Assembly: GCF_022376445.1 (NCBI RefSeq)
Contig: NW_025955032.1
Span: 124,001-188,000 of the forward strand
Direction of reading: 5' to 3'
Length of the DNA: 64,000 nucleotides
Source: Fomitopsis serialis
Taxonomy: Eukaryota > Basidiomycota > Agaricomycetes > Polyporales > Fomitopsidaceae
Both the position numbers and the translations under genes were made by a program. The notes under the pieces are model-generated. The model ran no database searches. It was not told the DNA's origin and saw nothing but the letters and a program-made list of their open reading frames with translations. Shown piece by piece: positions 1-12,542 of the stretch. How positions within the stretch are numbered: position 1 is the first letter of the stretch; every line of letters starts with the position of its first letter.

Positions 1-1880
1 CACGCGCGTCAGCGCCCATGCTAATTTTCAGAGCCGCACGCACGCACCTCAAGCAGCCGAACACGCTCTCCCACCTCCGTCTCCATACTGCCGGTCCCGC
101 GCCCGTTTGAGGTTTCCCAGTCTGGCTCGGGATCTAGCCCCCAGAGCCATACGGTGTCTGTCCCTGTGCCCACGACGACTCCCCGGGCCTCGTCCCACGC
201 ACGTTTCGCATCTTCGCCTGTCGCGAATTGTTTCTCCGCATCGAGGCGCGCAAGCCATACTTGCGCCGAGTGCTTTGTGTTGTCCTTACCGGTGAACTTT
301 CGAGCTAACCGAAGGACTCGTTCAGGCGTGTTGCTTGTAGGCGGGAGATACTCGTGGAGGCTGTCTTGATATGCCGTGAGCAGGGTTATTGTTTCCGCCA
401 GAAGTGCGGGCGAAGGGGTGGCCGATTTCCTTTGTGCCAGGAGCTGTAGCGATGTGATGAGGTACCCTTTCTGCAGTGCGCGGGACACACGCATACACAT
501 GATCAGATCAATGCGAAACGGGCGAGGGGGAATGATGACTGACCAGGCTGTCATCGATGTCCTTCTGACACCAGTCCCGCACGAAGCTCGCATATGCCGA
601 TGCGAGCCGCTCGTCTGCTGCATTTTGATCTCGCACAGCACTGGAAAGCCGCTCATTTGCGTCCTTTAGCGTATCCACCAATGCTTCGCCCTCGAGGTCA
701 GGCAAGAGACGTCTCGTCGCGAATAGCCTTATGGCGGCAGGATCTGCGGGTAGCGTTTCATGCAACAAAGTGAAGAGGTGATCCAAAAGCGTATCTCGCA
801 GCGAAGCGGGGCATGGATACGTCGCCAGCAAGTCCTGCAAAGAAATGAAGAGCTCGATCTTTGGCAAAGCTGTAGAAGCGGAACTCAGCGACGAACATGC
901 AGGACAACATGCGTGGAAAACAACCTTTCGCAGCGCTCGACATGACGGACTTGACGATGGCACCCTGCATGATCTGCCTACGCGCAGCCTCGCCTCGTCG
1001 CCCTCGTCTTCCGCGTCCACCTGTATCTTCTCCACCTCCATCTCTTCGTCTTCATCCGCTTCCCGCGCTCGTTGCTTGCCCTTGCCCTTGGTATCCTCCA
1101 CGTCGATCCCCAGAACTCCCCACCGCCTTCGCAGGCTCTCCACGAAACCCAACTCCATCTTCACGTACTCTCGCCACATCTCCGTGCTCTCCGGGTTGAG
1201 TCGGATGCCCCGCTGGAGCAGGCGCGAGCAGCGGAAGGGGCCAGGTGCTGGAGTTCATGTGAAGCGGCGAGGATGTAAAGCGCAGGGACATTCGGATGTA
1301 GTTGCATCGCGCTGCGGAGTGTTAGACCGACATGAGAGTCGATAGGCTCTGGAGAGCTCACCGCGCTGTGATCCGCCCAACCAGTGTCTTTGCTCCTTCC
1401 TTCTTCGCCACTTGTATGTACTGTATCCAGAGGCCGACGTCGCCTTTGAACTTCTTGAGGGCTCGCTCAAATACGTGAAACTGTCTCCGGACAAGTGCAT
1501 AGTCTGACACCGACTGTGGTTGCGGACCGTCGAATAGTCGAGCAGCGCGTTTCCTGCGGAGAGCTTCCAAGCCCATCTCATACGCTATGTAGCGGAGGAA
1601 GTCGCCCTTCTTCGGTATACGCCTGACGAGGGTAGTTTCGAATGAGGTACGCTTCTGCATAATCTGCTTGATCTCTTTCTGGGTACTTCTGAGTGAGCAT
1701 TTACGTAGGTGGTAGCTTGCGTAGCGCGTCTACTCACTTGTGTGAATAGACCTTTTCTGACGAGGTCTTTCAGCTCAGTGAGCATCTAAAAACGGTACGC
1801 TCATTCAGTTATCCGTTCTACAGCACAAGACAAATTGATATGTTGCGCACCTGCTCTTGTTGGAACTGTACCCTCTCCAT
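1..1880 (-). CDS. UTP6: U3 snoRNP protein UTP6 (partial, 3' end outside window)
   Basis: UTP6 is a subunit of the small-subunit processome that helps U3 snoRNP process 18S pre-rRNA in the nucleolus. Translation starts at the ATG complementary to 1878-1880 (MERVQFQQEQ). After short introns the protein reads MLTELKDLVRKGLFTQ, then EIKQIMQKRTSFETTL and FLRYIAYEMGLEALR. That is the typical N-terminal UTP6 signature: an acidic helix, then a K/R-rich helix, then the Y-x-x-YE-x-x-LE-x-LR block. Further downstream are helices of the HAT-repeat type (for example VGLWIQYIQVAKKEGAKTL). The last visible exon ends near position 47 with a GTGCGT donor whose intron runs off the left edge, so the C terminus is missing. 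The family assignment is strong; internal exon borders in the 500-1400 stretch are only approximate. Confidence 0.85.
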
Positions 1881-2349
1881 GGTCGCAAAGAACTAGACAC
1901 GAGATGAAGCGTACAAGTTGTACCGGAGCAGCAGGAATGCTAGAGTGAACCGTTAGGCGCCAAGAAGACAAAATCTACAACCCTCCTGCCATAAAAGGGC
2001 ACTAGTATGGGCGCTTATTCGATCTTGCGGAAGACGATTCAGAATCGGTGAGATCCCCCACAAGACTGACTCCAGTGGCACGAGATATATTGGGCCGTAC
2101 ATGCAGGTTACCCAACTCCATCGCAGAAGGGGAAGGCAAATATTGCTACAGTAAACCTAGTGACCGACAAGCTGAACGTACGGGAGCCACGCGGACCACT
2201 CACTAATGGGGCAGGTCCCGACGCCTGGCGCCTGCAGAGGCGCCGGAGTCGGCTAATCGATGTTGGGTCGGAGCGTCAAACGCCACCGAGACGCCCTTGC
2301 CATCGTTGCCGTTGTCCACCAATACCTTTTCCTCCTCCTCCATCTCACC
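1881..2349. other. Divergent intergenic region UTP6 / TCO89-like
   Basis: About 470 bp separate the two divergent start codons, so the promoters of both genes must lie here. I see no further gene or repeat. Confidence 0.5.
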
Positions 2350-3824
2350 ATGCCTGCACCCAACCGTGGACACCGCGCTCAGGGCGGAATGACACGCACA
2401 CATTCACGCACCAACTCGGGCGGCTCCTCCAAGCTTGGCTTGAACCTGCAACTCACACAGAAGGATGTACTCCCGCCGAAACTGCCTGATAAGTCGAGGA
2501 AGAGCGCGCATTTTATCCACGAGGTATGGTGTTGTCTTGAGATTGATGTTGGCGGTACATGCTGAGAAGGCTTTCTGGGGTTGGTCGATCGCGCTTCTAG
2601 CCTGCTGCGCGCACCGGAACGATATCCAGGACCGGCAGCACGACCCGTCTTCCGTCGCGCGAACAGATCGCTCCTGCACAGCTGCGGCGTGCCCCACCAC
2701 CACCTCTCGGTGCTGCACGCACTAAGGATGGCAAGCACCGTGCTGGCTTTACCATATCCAGCCCGTCAGAGGGCGATGACGACGAGTGGGTGTCCAGCGA
2801 GAGTGGAGCCGCTACCCCGAACGCTGGCCAATCCGACTCAGAAGCCGACGACACCACGACGCCCGTTGAACCCGCCAGACCACATCTACCTCCGTCAGCT
2901 ACGCAGGTCAATGGTTTCCACAGAGAAGAGGTGGTGACCCCCAAGGCCGAGGTGCCTCCATTACCCCGGGCAGACCCAACGAAGACAGAGCGGCCCATTT
3001 CACCTACCCCACACGATTACATCTCATCACAACCAATAGCACAGTTATCGGCTTCCCAATCACAACAGCTAGCTCACCATGACCAGCTCTCCCATTCACC
3101 CGACTCGTTACCGCCGCCGATCACCAAAGCCCGCTCAGAGACGCACTCCCCTTCCCGATCAACTTCCCCGCCTCCCAAACGACAGTCGATGACGCGCCCA
3201 CCATCGACGCATTCGGTCACGAGCCGGACTGACGGCGCGTCACTGCGACCGCACCCACTCATTCGAGGTCATTCCTATGGTCAGGGGGCACCGTTCGCGG
3301 CAAAGCCCGCTCCCCTGGCGCCCTTAACCATGGTCTCCTCAGACGCTGCGCAAGCCCAAATGTCTTCTGCGTCATCACCGTCGAGCCTCCGTGCAGGCTC
3401 GCCAACGAGTGTTCGCACCGCCTCACCCAACCGCTCATCCCCCACATCGTCAGAAGCACATCGGCAGCTTCGCCGAACTTCAACATCTTCTGCGCGGTCC
3501 ACTGCGACGATGCCGACGCAGTCTGCCAGTCAAGCACAGCTTAGTCGGTCAAACCACGACCGACAGCGCACGCTGTCCACCATATCGTCCTCGTCATCTT
3601 TCGCCGCGTTGTCCCACCTCGCATTACGGTCAACGCCGTCCCCGCCTCGCGAATCGATCCGCTTCACGTCCCACTTGCCTCCCGTCGATCAGCTACAGAG
3701 CCTCGAGGCAGTGCACCCGCTACTGCCACCGCCATACCTAAACTCGCATATATCTATCCTGACGTATCGGAACCCGGTAGCAGAGTCGTACGACAGGATT
3801 ACGCGCGCCAAACAGGCAAGGTGA
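2350..3824 (+). CDS. TORC1-subunit TCO89-like low-complexity protein
   Basis: Two exons, 2350..2523 and 2601..3824, close as a 465-residue protein. The N terminus is basic and Ser/Arg-rich (MPAPNRGHRAQGGMTRTHSR), followed by LNLQLTQKD and a short conserved-looking block around residues 110-130: AGFTISSPSEGDDDEWVS, then ESGAATP. The middle is a long Ser/Pro/Thr-rich disordered stretch. A proline-containing C-terminal block (HPLLPPPYLNSHISIL) closes the protein. The combination of an Arg/Ser head with a hydrophobic-acidic 'DDEWV-ESG-A-P' block is what I associate with fungal proteins annotated as TCO89, a TORC1 accessory subunit at the vacuole. This is recognition by pattern, not alignment. It could also be an unrelated disordered basidiomycete protein. 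Confidence 0.5.
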
Positions 3825-5496
3825 TCCGTGTCTGCGTGCTCCGTGGTTCGCACGTCTACAGCGTTGGGTGCGTTGTCTGCGTGTTCGTTTGGTTCTCGGT
3901 TGTGGACTTACGAGGAGTGCGTCAGTCATGCATTTGTATCTCTATCATCCTGCCGTTGGTCATGCCCAGGGTCCTGGGAACAGTCATTTTACGTCTCAAC
4001 AGTTGTATAGCTAGTTTAGTCTAATTTGCAGCTTTCGCCCGTGCCTCTTATTTATCAGTCTCAATTATAGAGAAGGCCTTTGGTGAATCGTCCCTTCCCT
4101 ACGTTGGTCCAGGAGTCCAGGACGAGTACTTGGATGCATCTGCCGGTATAGACCGCCCGACGATCGCACACTGACTCTCAAGTTCCGACCTGATCAAACC
4201 GTGTGGCGGGCTCCGTCAATGGGAGAAGTGCATGCGACCTTTACTCCGGAACTTGTTCTGACACGCGGCTGTTACAGGACGAGGCTTGCTCCTATGCACG
4301 AGATTTGCGATGCGGGCCCGAGCGTAAGAAGCGCGAGTGTACTCCTGTGGAAGGTGAGAACCGTCTGGAATCTCCGTCATAGCAGACGATGACACGTTCA
4401 CTTAGGGCAGTCGGGTCCGCACCGAAAGCGTGGTAGGTACCATGCTGTACAGCAGGAATGCGTGGGGTGCCCTCAATTGTTGTTACTACTCAGTTGATGA
4501 ATGCCACATTCGACTAGTTGAGTAAGTCCACCTTCTGCAGATGAAAGTGAATTTCATTCGACAGTCGCGGTGGCCCGGCGTACGCCGACTGATCCACGCC
4601 ATGCATGGCTCAGAACCAGCCTGAGGGTTGCATGTACGGCTGTTCCTATAGGTGCAATCCGGCATTACCCACCAAGGGAATCTTCGGGGTACTGTATCAT
4701 GCAACCTTCGCCAGGCTACGCTTACAGGTAAGTATACGCTGGGCGTATTATACATTACTCTCCTCCTCTGATCAGGAGGCGCGTTCCGTGATGTACGGGA
4801 TATACTGAGGATGCAACCGCGCCAAATTCGGACGACGTGACTCAGATTCAGAGCTGAATTTGCGCTAGACACGCAGTGACGATGAAGAATCCTTGTTCCG
4901 ACTGCAGTCAAGACCTTTTCTTCCCTTCAGGTTTAACCTCCTTCAAATAAGGCACAGCGGTCGTTGCCGGTGAGTGCTTCGAGTGGACGTCAAACAGCCT
5001 CATCAGCATGCCGTCGCTCATTGGAATTGTCTAACCTGAGGCGCAAATTGTCCGCGCTCGGTCTAGAGAAGCCTTCGTATATCACGGTCCAAAAGGAGTT
5101 GCTTTACGCTCCTTCAGGCATAGACAATCGGCACACGTCATAATATGGGGGACAATCTTGATGATGGTTGACCGGATGCAGCTTAAAGCATACGTGGCAT
5201 CGCTCTACTGAGACAATGTAGGCAGCGCTCGAACCACAAGTATTGTTCTTTATTATTATCATTTTACGACATTTGTGGCGACGGCAACCATTGTCCTCTC
5301 AGGAGTCAGAAGCAAGTCGATTGATGTGAACTGTGGCCACAGAAGGTCACGGGCCCGCACAGTTAAATACACAAGTGCGTACGCCGCTGTCCCTTGCCAC
5401 TCACCCCAAACCAGCACTCCGCGATATTGCAAGGTGAGCACTCAAGTACTCGTGCCGCGACTATCCGCCCGTGACTGAGGGTCCTCGATAGAATCC
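3825..5496. other. Intergenic, no supported gene
   Basis: Roughly 1.7 kb without a reading frame I can support. Open frames here are short and lack any recognisable motif. A cysteine- and basic-rich stretch near 4290-4350 followed by a GTGAGA donor could be an exon remnant, but nothing joins to it convincingly. Confidence 0.4.
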
Positions 5497-7934
5497 ATGA
5501 TGACATCGGGAACGCGGAAGAGGCCAGAAGCCACTGACGAGAACGTATCTCCGCACGCCGTACCAGCGGCCCCTCAACGTAAAGTTGCGTTGAGGAATAA
5601 GCGTGCATCGCTAGAGCGCATCTTCGACGTGCCCTTGGAAATAGAGCAAGAGGTACGCCTATTATAACGACGTGGTGCCACTGCCGATGGCTGACGTCGA
5701 GACAGATTTTCGGGTACATCGATCCAGGAACCCTCTTGAATCTGGCGAGACTCTCGAAGTCATTTCGCGCACGGCTCATGAAGAGAACTATGGTCTGGCT
5801 TTGGAAACGATGTCGCCAGAATGTAGAAGGTCTTCCCGAATGTCCATCACATCTCAGCGAACCAGCATACGCCGACCTTGTCTTCAGCAAGCACTGCCAC
5901 GTACGTTCGTATGCCGGTCATACGCCACTGACTCACATTGTTTCTTTCGCCAGGGGTGTAACAAGAGTGGCGTGTCCAAGATCATCTGGGAGGCCAGTGC
6001 TCGCTACTGTGATAATTGCTTAGGCCCCAAGTATGTATGGTGCTGCTTAACTGCTTCGAGCTGTTTGTTCACGCCAGTGGCTTGCAATAGCTTGGTAGGC
6101 GTCGGCCTATTCTTCGATGACCCGGCCAACGAAATGTACTCCGACTTCGAGGAGCTACTCCTCAAGGTATGCTGCGCCTCCAAACAAATTAGTTCACGAC
6201 TCAGCACACAAACTACATAGGTCAAGATAAACGCGCGTTGTAGCTTCCACATGCCCGAGTTGCTGAAGCTGCATTCGGCCTGGGTAGCCTTGGGAGATGG
6301 CGGGTCCTGGTCAGAGTTCGCTGCAAGTCAACGTGAGGCTCTCGAGATGAAGCGTGCGGTAGGTCCATCGCCCTATGTCGTTTGGTGTTGTCTGAGATCA
6401 TGTTCATAAAAAAGCACGTCAAAGCATGCGACGAGTGGAAGAGATCGACCGATAGCGCTCGAGCGGAACAGTTACGGAACATCCGTGACCAGCGCTTCTC
6501 ATTGTGCGTTACATTCGTCTTGGCAGCGCCTATTCCTCACGTTAACAAGTGTTTATAGTATCAGGGATAGGCTGCTCGAGTTGGACTATAGTGAGTCAAT
6601 CCTGACGGAAGCAGAGGGCGAACTTCGTTCTCTCAGGCAAGTACGCACATCAACGCCTCTCGATGACATGGGTTAAGTACTACGTTATTCGAGAATCATA
6701 ACTTTACTCACTGCGGGGCCGATTATTGCAGGATGGTCCCGAATACGTACGCAAATCCTGTCCTTCATGGGCGGCCAGATTCGTCAGCAGGGTATCATGA
6801 CACGTATCGAGGGGTTTGCTGATCTTTTGGGCGAGGTCAGAGCGGAGAACATGCGAGACTTGAACATTCGCTGGTGGCCGGGGACCGTCGACATCCTCCT
6901 AATGCAAGGGACGTCTTACCGCGACAGGCTGTCCGGCCAGGGGCCTTGGCCAGTGGTTGGCGACGCCCGCCAGCAGCTGAAGACCGAGATAAGGCAAGAC
7001 GTACGGCGTTGGTTTGACGAGAAGAAAGCGGAATTGGAAGCCATGGTGAGAAACATGAACGACGATCCTTGTCTATTCCCTACTATGACGCAAGCTGTCG
7101 ACCTCGCTATCTGCACCCTCGTCTGCCAGACTTGTAGTTTCGCGATTCGTTTCCCCGAGGTCCTGGTCCACGAGTGCTTGAGGGGATACCGACAAAGGGC
7201 ACGGGACGAAGTTCTTCGATTCGAGATTCAACGGCGGGAAGACCTCTTTGAGCAGACTGTCTTGAAGACTTTCGCCTATTGCCCATGGTCACTTGTCAAC
7301 TACTCGAAACGAGATGTGTCGCCTGGACCGGCGGTAGTGCTTGTGTCTCCCCCTGGCATCGACGAAAGGCTCGAGTGGTTTGTGCTCTGTAGCAAGGACC
7401 CATATCGGACGACCTGGTGCGACCTGGACAAGCGCAATCTCCTATTCTGTCGACGAGACTCCGAGACATCTGTGAAAGTAGCGGGCTGGCGATTTGTAGT
7501 GAGTGACCCGTCTCGTCCTGTAGGACTTCTGACTGACGCGTGGTCGCAGATCACGGATAATCGGTCGGAGATGCGGGACTGGAAGCCTGACGATCCATTA
7601 TACATCTCGGATGTCAAAAAGTATCTCAAGGAGGAAGAGCCTGAACTCCGCACTTGCAGAGACCAGAAGATCTGGCTGTGCGCGCGCTGCGCTGACCAGT
7701 GGATGACCAGCTTTGATTATGCGGGCGTCAAGAGGCATGTTCGTGAAATGTAAGCACGAGCGTGCGCATTACTTCACCTCCAGCGTACTAATAAGTTTCC
7801 CCTTTTTGAGACATGGCACGGACGCGAGCTTGCGGAACGGCGACGTCTACTGCGATCCAAATCGGTGGAGGAGGTGGTCGCAGCCTCTCTCCGTACCAAT
7901 ACCGCAAGCGCATGCAGACGCTCATGATCAGTAG
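5497..7934 (+). CDS. F-box protein A (intact family member)
   Basis: A substrate-adaptor protein for SCF ubiquitin ligases, judged from its F-box. Nine exons close as 661 residues: 5497..5652, 5706..5900, 5954..6030, 6091..6166, 6221..6358, 6415..6503, 6559..6671, 6732..7749, 7811..7934. The F-box follows the first intron (IFGYIDPGTLLNLARLSKSF), then WLWKRCRQNVEGLPECP and LSEPAYADLVFSKHCH. A Cys pair follows (RYCDNC), then coiled-coil-like segments, and near the C terminus CARCADQW and RHVREIHG, a degenerate zinc-finger-like end. Exons 2, 3 and 6 (195, 77 and 89 nt) have exactly the same lengths as in the three other family loci here, which supports the model. The acceptor before exon 6 (A-rich, at 6414) is weak. 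It differs from B and C in having lost one intron in the 3' half. The substrate is unknown. Confidence 0.8.
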
Positions 7935-8544
7935 CATGAGTCCCGCCACCTTCACCCCGCCCGAACGCAGAGACTACACATCATCGGATAGGCCTGATTA
8001 TGCGGACGTGATGTTTCTGAAGCTGTACATATGTGTATCGTAGCCGTATATGCTGTATGTTCCTATGTGTATATCTAATTTGCGCATGACTTAGCTGTCT
8101 CCCTCCGCCCTGAATCATCTAACTACATTGCCGCAATGACCTCGTGCCCTTGTCATCGTGCCCTTGTCTGTGCTGTGCCGTGATGCGCGTTTCACCGGGA
8201 ATTTCTCAACCAGAACAAGGGCGTTCACTAATCATTGTGATCGAAACCATCATTACTGCGAAGATGTCGATTATACCGTAGGTCATAAAGAGCAGTACTC
8301 AAGTGGCAGAGACGACTTCTGGCGAGCTTTCTTTCTTTCTCCACCCACCTGCGACGCCCCGGCCATCATGAGATCACGGCCAGTCCCGGTGCCGTAGGCT
8401 GCAGTCTCCGGACCCTGTCAGTAGCATGAGCATGCGGCGTTTGAGAGGGTTCATGCATCAATTTATATTGTCTAGTACCTCGCGAAGAGCGTGCGGAATT
8501 TATCATCATGGTCGGGTTTCCCGGCCAGTCCGTGGCGGTGGTTG

Positions 8545-8573
8545 GTCTCGTATCCATTCGATGGATACGAGAC
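8545..8573. repeat. Perfect inverted repeat, 13-bp arms, 3-nt loop
   Basis: The arm GTCTCGTATCCAT is followed after TCG by its exact reverse complement. It lies in a gene-free stretch with no flanking T-run, so a bacterial-type terminator reading does not apply. It may be a transposon-end remnant, a hairpin in an unannotated transcript or a protein-binding palindrome. Confidence 0.7.
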
Positions 8574-8854
8574 GAGGCCGCAGTGAGGCGGACCCCCATT
8601 CGCTACTTACGACGCGGCGATCACGTGTAGCGCGTTGAACGCGTTTTGATCGGTCGCGCTCCCATCGCTGCCGCAGCGCCAGAAGCACTAGTGGGATGCA
8701 ACCAATTACAAAAATGCGGATGTGTTGGAGACAACCGAGGCTGATAGTCACTGAGTCACCAGTGAGTATCGGTGTCCGTGTCCGCGTCTGATTTATTTGA
8801 CTGAAACTCCACAGACCTGGCCCACCAGGTACCGGATGTGATGGGCCCTGGCCG

Positions 8855-9241
8855 GTGAGTCATTGGTCTCGCATCAACCAGGTACACAGTGTAGGTTCTA
8901 TGATTAGTACGGCCATCGAAGACGGGAAGGAATTGGGGTTCTGGGACTCACTACTATCAACAGCAACAGCATGGACGCCAAAAAACACTGGCCTTCAATC
9001 GCATGTACGACGAGACATCGATGAGACGCGGAAGAGTTGTCGAGAGGGCAAGATGCTACCGTTGTCTCATGAAGGGGTTGTACGCCGCATCATGGCTTCG
9101 TTTACCGAGCAAAGTATGGCAGTGCGCGACGGATCAACACTGGCAGCAGACTGCCAGCTCGTAGCGTACTTACACTCACCCACGAATATGGAGTCGACGG
9201 AGACCAAGTACTGGGATGATGGGGACCTCTTCTTCAGCTGA
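8855..9241 (+). CDS. Possible small hypothetical protein, 128 aa
   Basis: An uninterrupted ATG-to-stop frame in an otherwise empty stretch. Composition is ordinary and hydrophilic, with no signal peptide, membrane helix or motif that I recognise. It may be a chance frame. Confidence 0.15.
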   Translation: MSHWSRINQVHSVGSMISTAIEDGKELGFWDSLLSTATAWTPKNTGLQSHVRRDIDETRKSCREGKMLPLSHEGVVRRIMASFTEQSMAVRDGSTLAADCQLVAYLHSPTNMESTETKYWDDGDLFFS

Positions 9242-10127
9242 GGGAAATACCACCCCGCGAGCACGGGAGACGGTATGCGACGCTGTGGACGGTAAGCTGA
9301 CCAGAAATCGCGTGTGTTAAGCTATAGCATTAGGGTGAAACATACCATCTAAACCAGACCAGATGTCTTTCTGGGGGAGTGAATCACTGATTTACCGTCT
9401 CACAAACGTCTCGCGTAGCCGCATCAACTCCCATTGGGATTGTCCTAAGCGCTCTCGTAGAACTGCTGAGAAAGTCAAGCGAGTTCCAGTCAGACGACCA
9501 CCTGCGGTAGCAAATGTGCTTCTTCTCACATTGCTCCTGTGATGGCATGCTGCGCCGCCGCCCCGATGTCTTCGTAGCAGCTGGATCGTGGCTCGCCGTT
9601 TCTCTGGTTCCACTCTAGCTTTCTGATTGGCATCGCGTATATATTCCCTGTAGGTTGCCGTAGCCCGTTGTAGTCATGATATGCAGTGGCGGAGAACGTA
9701 ATCGCTTACGTTTATCGTTGTCCTTGCAGACGAGCTCGCGATGCCATGGCTGGCAGGTATGTATGTGCGGTGAAGCTGGAGGGAGGTCGTAGCGTCACTG
9801 GTCACTGGCTCGAGGCGTACGGACGGCGCGGGAAGGCGGAAGGACTGGAAAGGCAATTTCCGGCAGCGGTGCTTCGCCGAGATGCGCCCCCGGCGTGGAC
9901 CATAAATGGCAAGCGTGGTGGATTAGCCGAGCGCGATCGACCCGGGCTGCAGGGGAGACGTGATAGGTCGCTATGCAATTCCTCAGGCTGGGTTTGCCTT
10001 GTATACACGCCGGGATAAAGCTTCGCTGCGGGCGCGCTCTGTCCCCCTTCCTGCTCCCGAAGGCCTGCGAGCCCCCCTCTTCATGCTGGTGCCCTTCCGT
10101 ACCGCCACCTTCAATCGCATATCGCCT

Positions 10128-12143
10128 ATGACAAACACATGGCCGCCTTATCCGCCACCCGACGAAACCGAATTGGAGAAGGCAGTGCGCCTGGAGGAGG
10201 AGAAGGTCGCGAAGCGCATCAGGTATGACTCTTCACACATCCTATCGCGGGTGACTGCTGAACTCGATCGTGTGTCCTTCGATGGCAGCGACGAGATAGA
10301 GCGTCAGATTGAGCTCGACCGGCTAGAGCTCAAGAAGAAGCGGTCGGAGACAAAGATCCTCCTCCTAGGTACGCCGCGTCGTCCTGCCTCTTCATTTCCG
10401 TCCTTTTCAACTCTGTCCTTTCATTTCTCCAGGTCAGGCCGAGTCCGGCAAGTCCACTCTCCTCAAAAACTTCCAGATCCACTTCGCCCCCAAAGCTTTC
10501 TATTCTGAAGTGGACGCCTGGCGCGCAGTCATCCAGCTCAATCTCGTCCGTTCGGTCAATGTCATCCTTGCGTACCTGTCCAGGGCGAGCGACGCAGCCG
10601 CAGCCGCCTCGCCACGTTTTAGCAGGCCGAAGGACGACCTCCGGTGGCTGAAGATGCGCCTTGCGCCTTTGCGTCAAGTCGAAGTCATTTTGAACCGCCT
10701 GTTGGGCGTCAATGCGGATGGTCTTGATAACCTCTCTGAGACGGAAATGGACTGGGACAGCGGCAAACTGTCTGAGGTGGCCGTGGGTTCGGATTTTGGA
10801 TGGAGAACGCTGATGCGCACGGAGAAGCCCAGGCCGACCAGCAAGTTTTGGGATGACCTGGATGATGCTCGGAAGATATTGGAGGCTTGCCGAGACGACA
10901 TTGTGGCGATGTCCCAGGACCAAATGGTGCAGAACGTGCTGGATGAGGAGGGTATCCAGATCTTGGACGAGCCCGGCTTGTAAGTGCTATCTGTAGATGG
11001 AGTGCCAAGACATCTCGACTGACGGTGTGCTCAGCTTTCTCGACCAGGCCTCTCGCATCTGTACTATGGATTACGAGCCTACTGCAGGTCGGTCTTCACA
11101 GGATTGCAACACTAGTATGTTGACTCTCGTGTTTAGAGGACATTCTCCGCGCACGTCTGCGTACAGCAGGTGTAGAGGAGCATAGGTTAATTATGGAGTC
11201 GCGTACGTACTCCATCTGTGGCGGATTCTTCTCTCTGAACGTCAGTCTTAGCGCCAACGGAGAAAGGACGCGAGTGGGTATTTTATGATGTCGGAGGTGC
11301 GCGTGGGCAGAGAGGTATGTACGGCGTCCCATACTTAGGTACTCCGCGTTGACTCACGCAATTGCAGCTGCATGGGCGGCTTACTTCGAGGATGGTGAGT
11401 GTTCTTCACGTGCGAGGTCTAGCGGTCATCTGAATCCTGCGGCAGTCAACGCTGTTATGTTCCTCTGCTCTATATCGGGCTTCGACCAAGTCTTGGGAGA
11501 AGACAGAACCACCAACCGACTAGTTAGTTCCCAATCCTGATCTACGGGATCAACGTGCTGACCTCGCACATGTAGGTCGACTCGCTCAAGCTCTGGAAGA
11601 CGATCTGCTCGAGCAAGCTCCTCGAGGGCGCAACATTCATTCTCTTCATGAACAAGTCGGATATCCTGCAGAAGAAGCTTGACGCTGGTTCGTACTATAC
11701 CACGAGACGTGAACACGAGTTGAACGACGGGATCGTAGGCATTCGCTTCGCAGATCACATCGAGCAATACAAGGACCAGCCGAACGACTTTGAACACGTC
11801 TCTGCTTGTAAGCTGTTGGATGATTTTGGTAGGCCGTACTGGCTCACGTCGGCATACACAGACATTAAGAAGATACTCCTTGCCATCCACAAGGAGTGTT
11901 CACCCAAAAAGCGCTCGATCCGCGCTCATACGACTTGCGCAACCGTACGTTACGCCTTCTTCCCGCCTTCTCTTGTCTGACATAGTGCTCTACGCTGGCT
12001 AGGATACCAAAATGATGTCTCATATCCTGGGAAGCGGTAGGCTATATACGCCCCTAGCAGTGATATGCTCTGACAAACCTTCAATTGCAGTGCGAGACAT
12101 CATCCTGATGAACGCCCTCGAGCAAACGCATCTCATTGCCTGA
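10128..12143 (+). CDS. Divergent heterotrimeric G-protein alpha subunit
   Basis: Twelve exons close as 474 residues: 10128..10368, 10433..10979, 11035..11087, 11137..11202, 11252..11314, 11368..11394, 11446..11522, 11576..11687, 11739..11807, 11862..11944, 12003..12036, 12091..12143. All five nucleotide-binding boxes are visible: G1 LLLGQAESGKST, switch I RARLRTAG, G3 DVGG, G4 FMNKSD and G5 TTCATDT. The helical domain is present and long. The G3/switch II segment reads DVGGARGQR instead of canonical DVGGQR, placing three residues before the Gln-Arg pair. There is no MGxxxS myristoylation start: the chosen ATG gives MTNTWPPYPPPDE, and an in-frame ATG 45 nt upstream also lacks it. Exon 6 has only 27 nt. 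Large divergent G-alpha paralogues like this are known in Agaricomycetes. The receptor and effector are unknown. Confidence 0.88.
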
Positions 12144-12542
12144 TCTTAGCCATCTGGACGTTGCCATTTAATTATATATTGTATAGTCGTAGTTGTGCTC
12201 GGTATAGTTAATCATGTCACAGTGTTTATATGTTCATAATAATACAGCTGCGTATGGATCATGGAACTTGCGTTGCAGATGCTCCTAAGTACGCGTGTTA
12301 CTTACTGGTCGCTCGACGCTGTGCAAGGTCGCTGCCGCGGGTGTGGCTGCTACGCGCTCAAATCATGTGACCGTGTCGCTGCGTCTTGCGAGCCACAGCG
12401 GAGCCACCCTCAAGCTGACGGCGTTTCCATGTCGTTTCCATTTACACCTTGCCCTCTTACATCCATCACTCATTGTCACTCACTGCAGGCCGCTCCCGCT
12501 CTACAAATTCCGAAAGTACATCGCGTTTGATCTCATTCTGAG
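12144..12542. other. Promoter region of F-box B
   Basis: About 400 bp upstream of F-box B. Part of it matches the stretch upstream of F-box C: both carry ATCATGTGACCG, and both carry GCGTTTCCAT some 70 bp before the start codon region. Confidence 0.5.
12363..12372 (+). promoter_or_regulatory. E-box-like element TCATGTGACC shared by B and C promoters
   Basis: TCATGTGACC lies about 170 bp upstream of the F-box B ATG and recurs about 165 bp upstream of F-box C. CATGTG/CACATG is a bHLH-type core. Conservation may simply reflect recent duplication. Confidence 0.35.

Larger units (their letters stand above)
7935..10127. other. Intergenic, gene-poor
   Basis: About 2.2 kb between F-box A and the G-alpha gene. 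It holds a perfect hairpin at 8545-8573 and a 128-codon open frame at 8855-9241 with no recognisable motif. No gene is supported. Confidence 0.4.

Noticed and set aside
508..1179. Apparent separate minus-strand gene
   Set aside because: It is part of UTP6 read through introns, not an independent gene.
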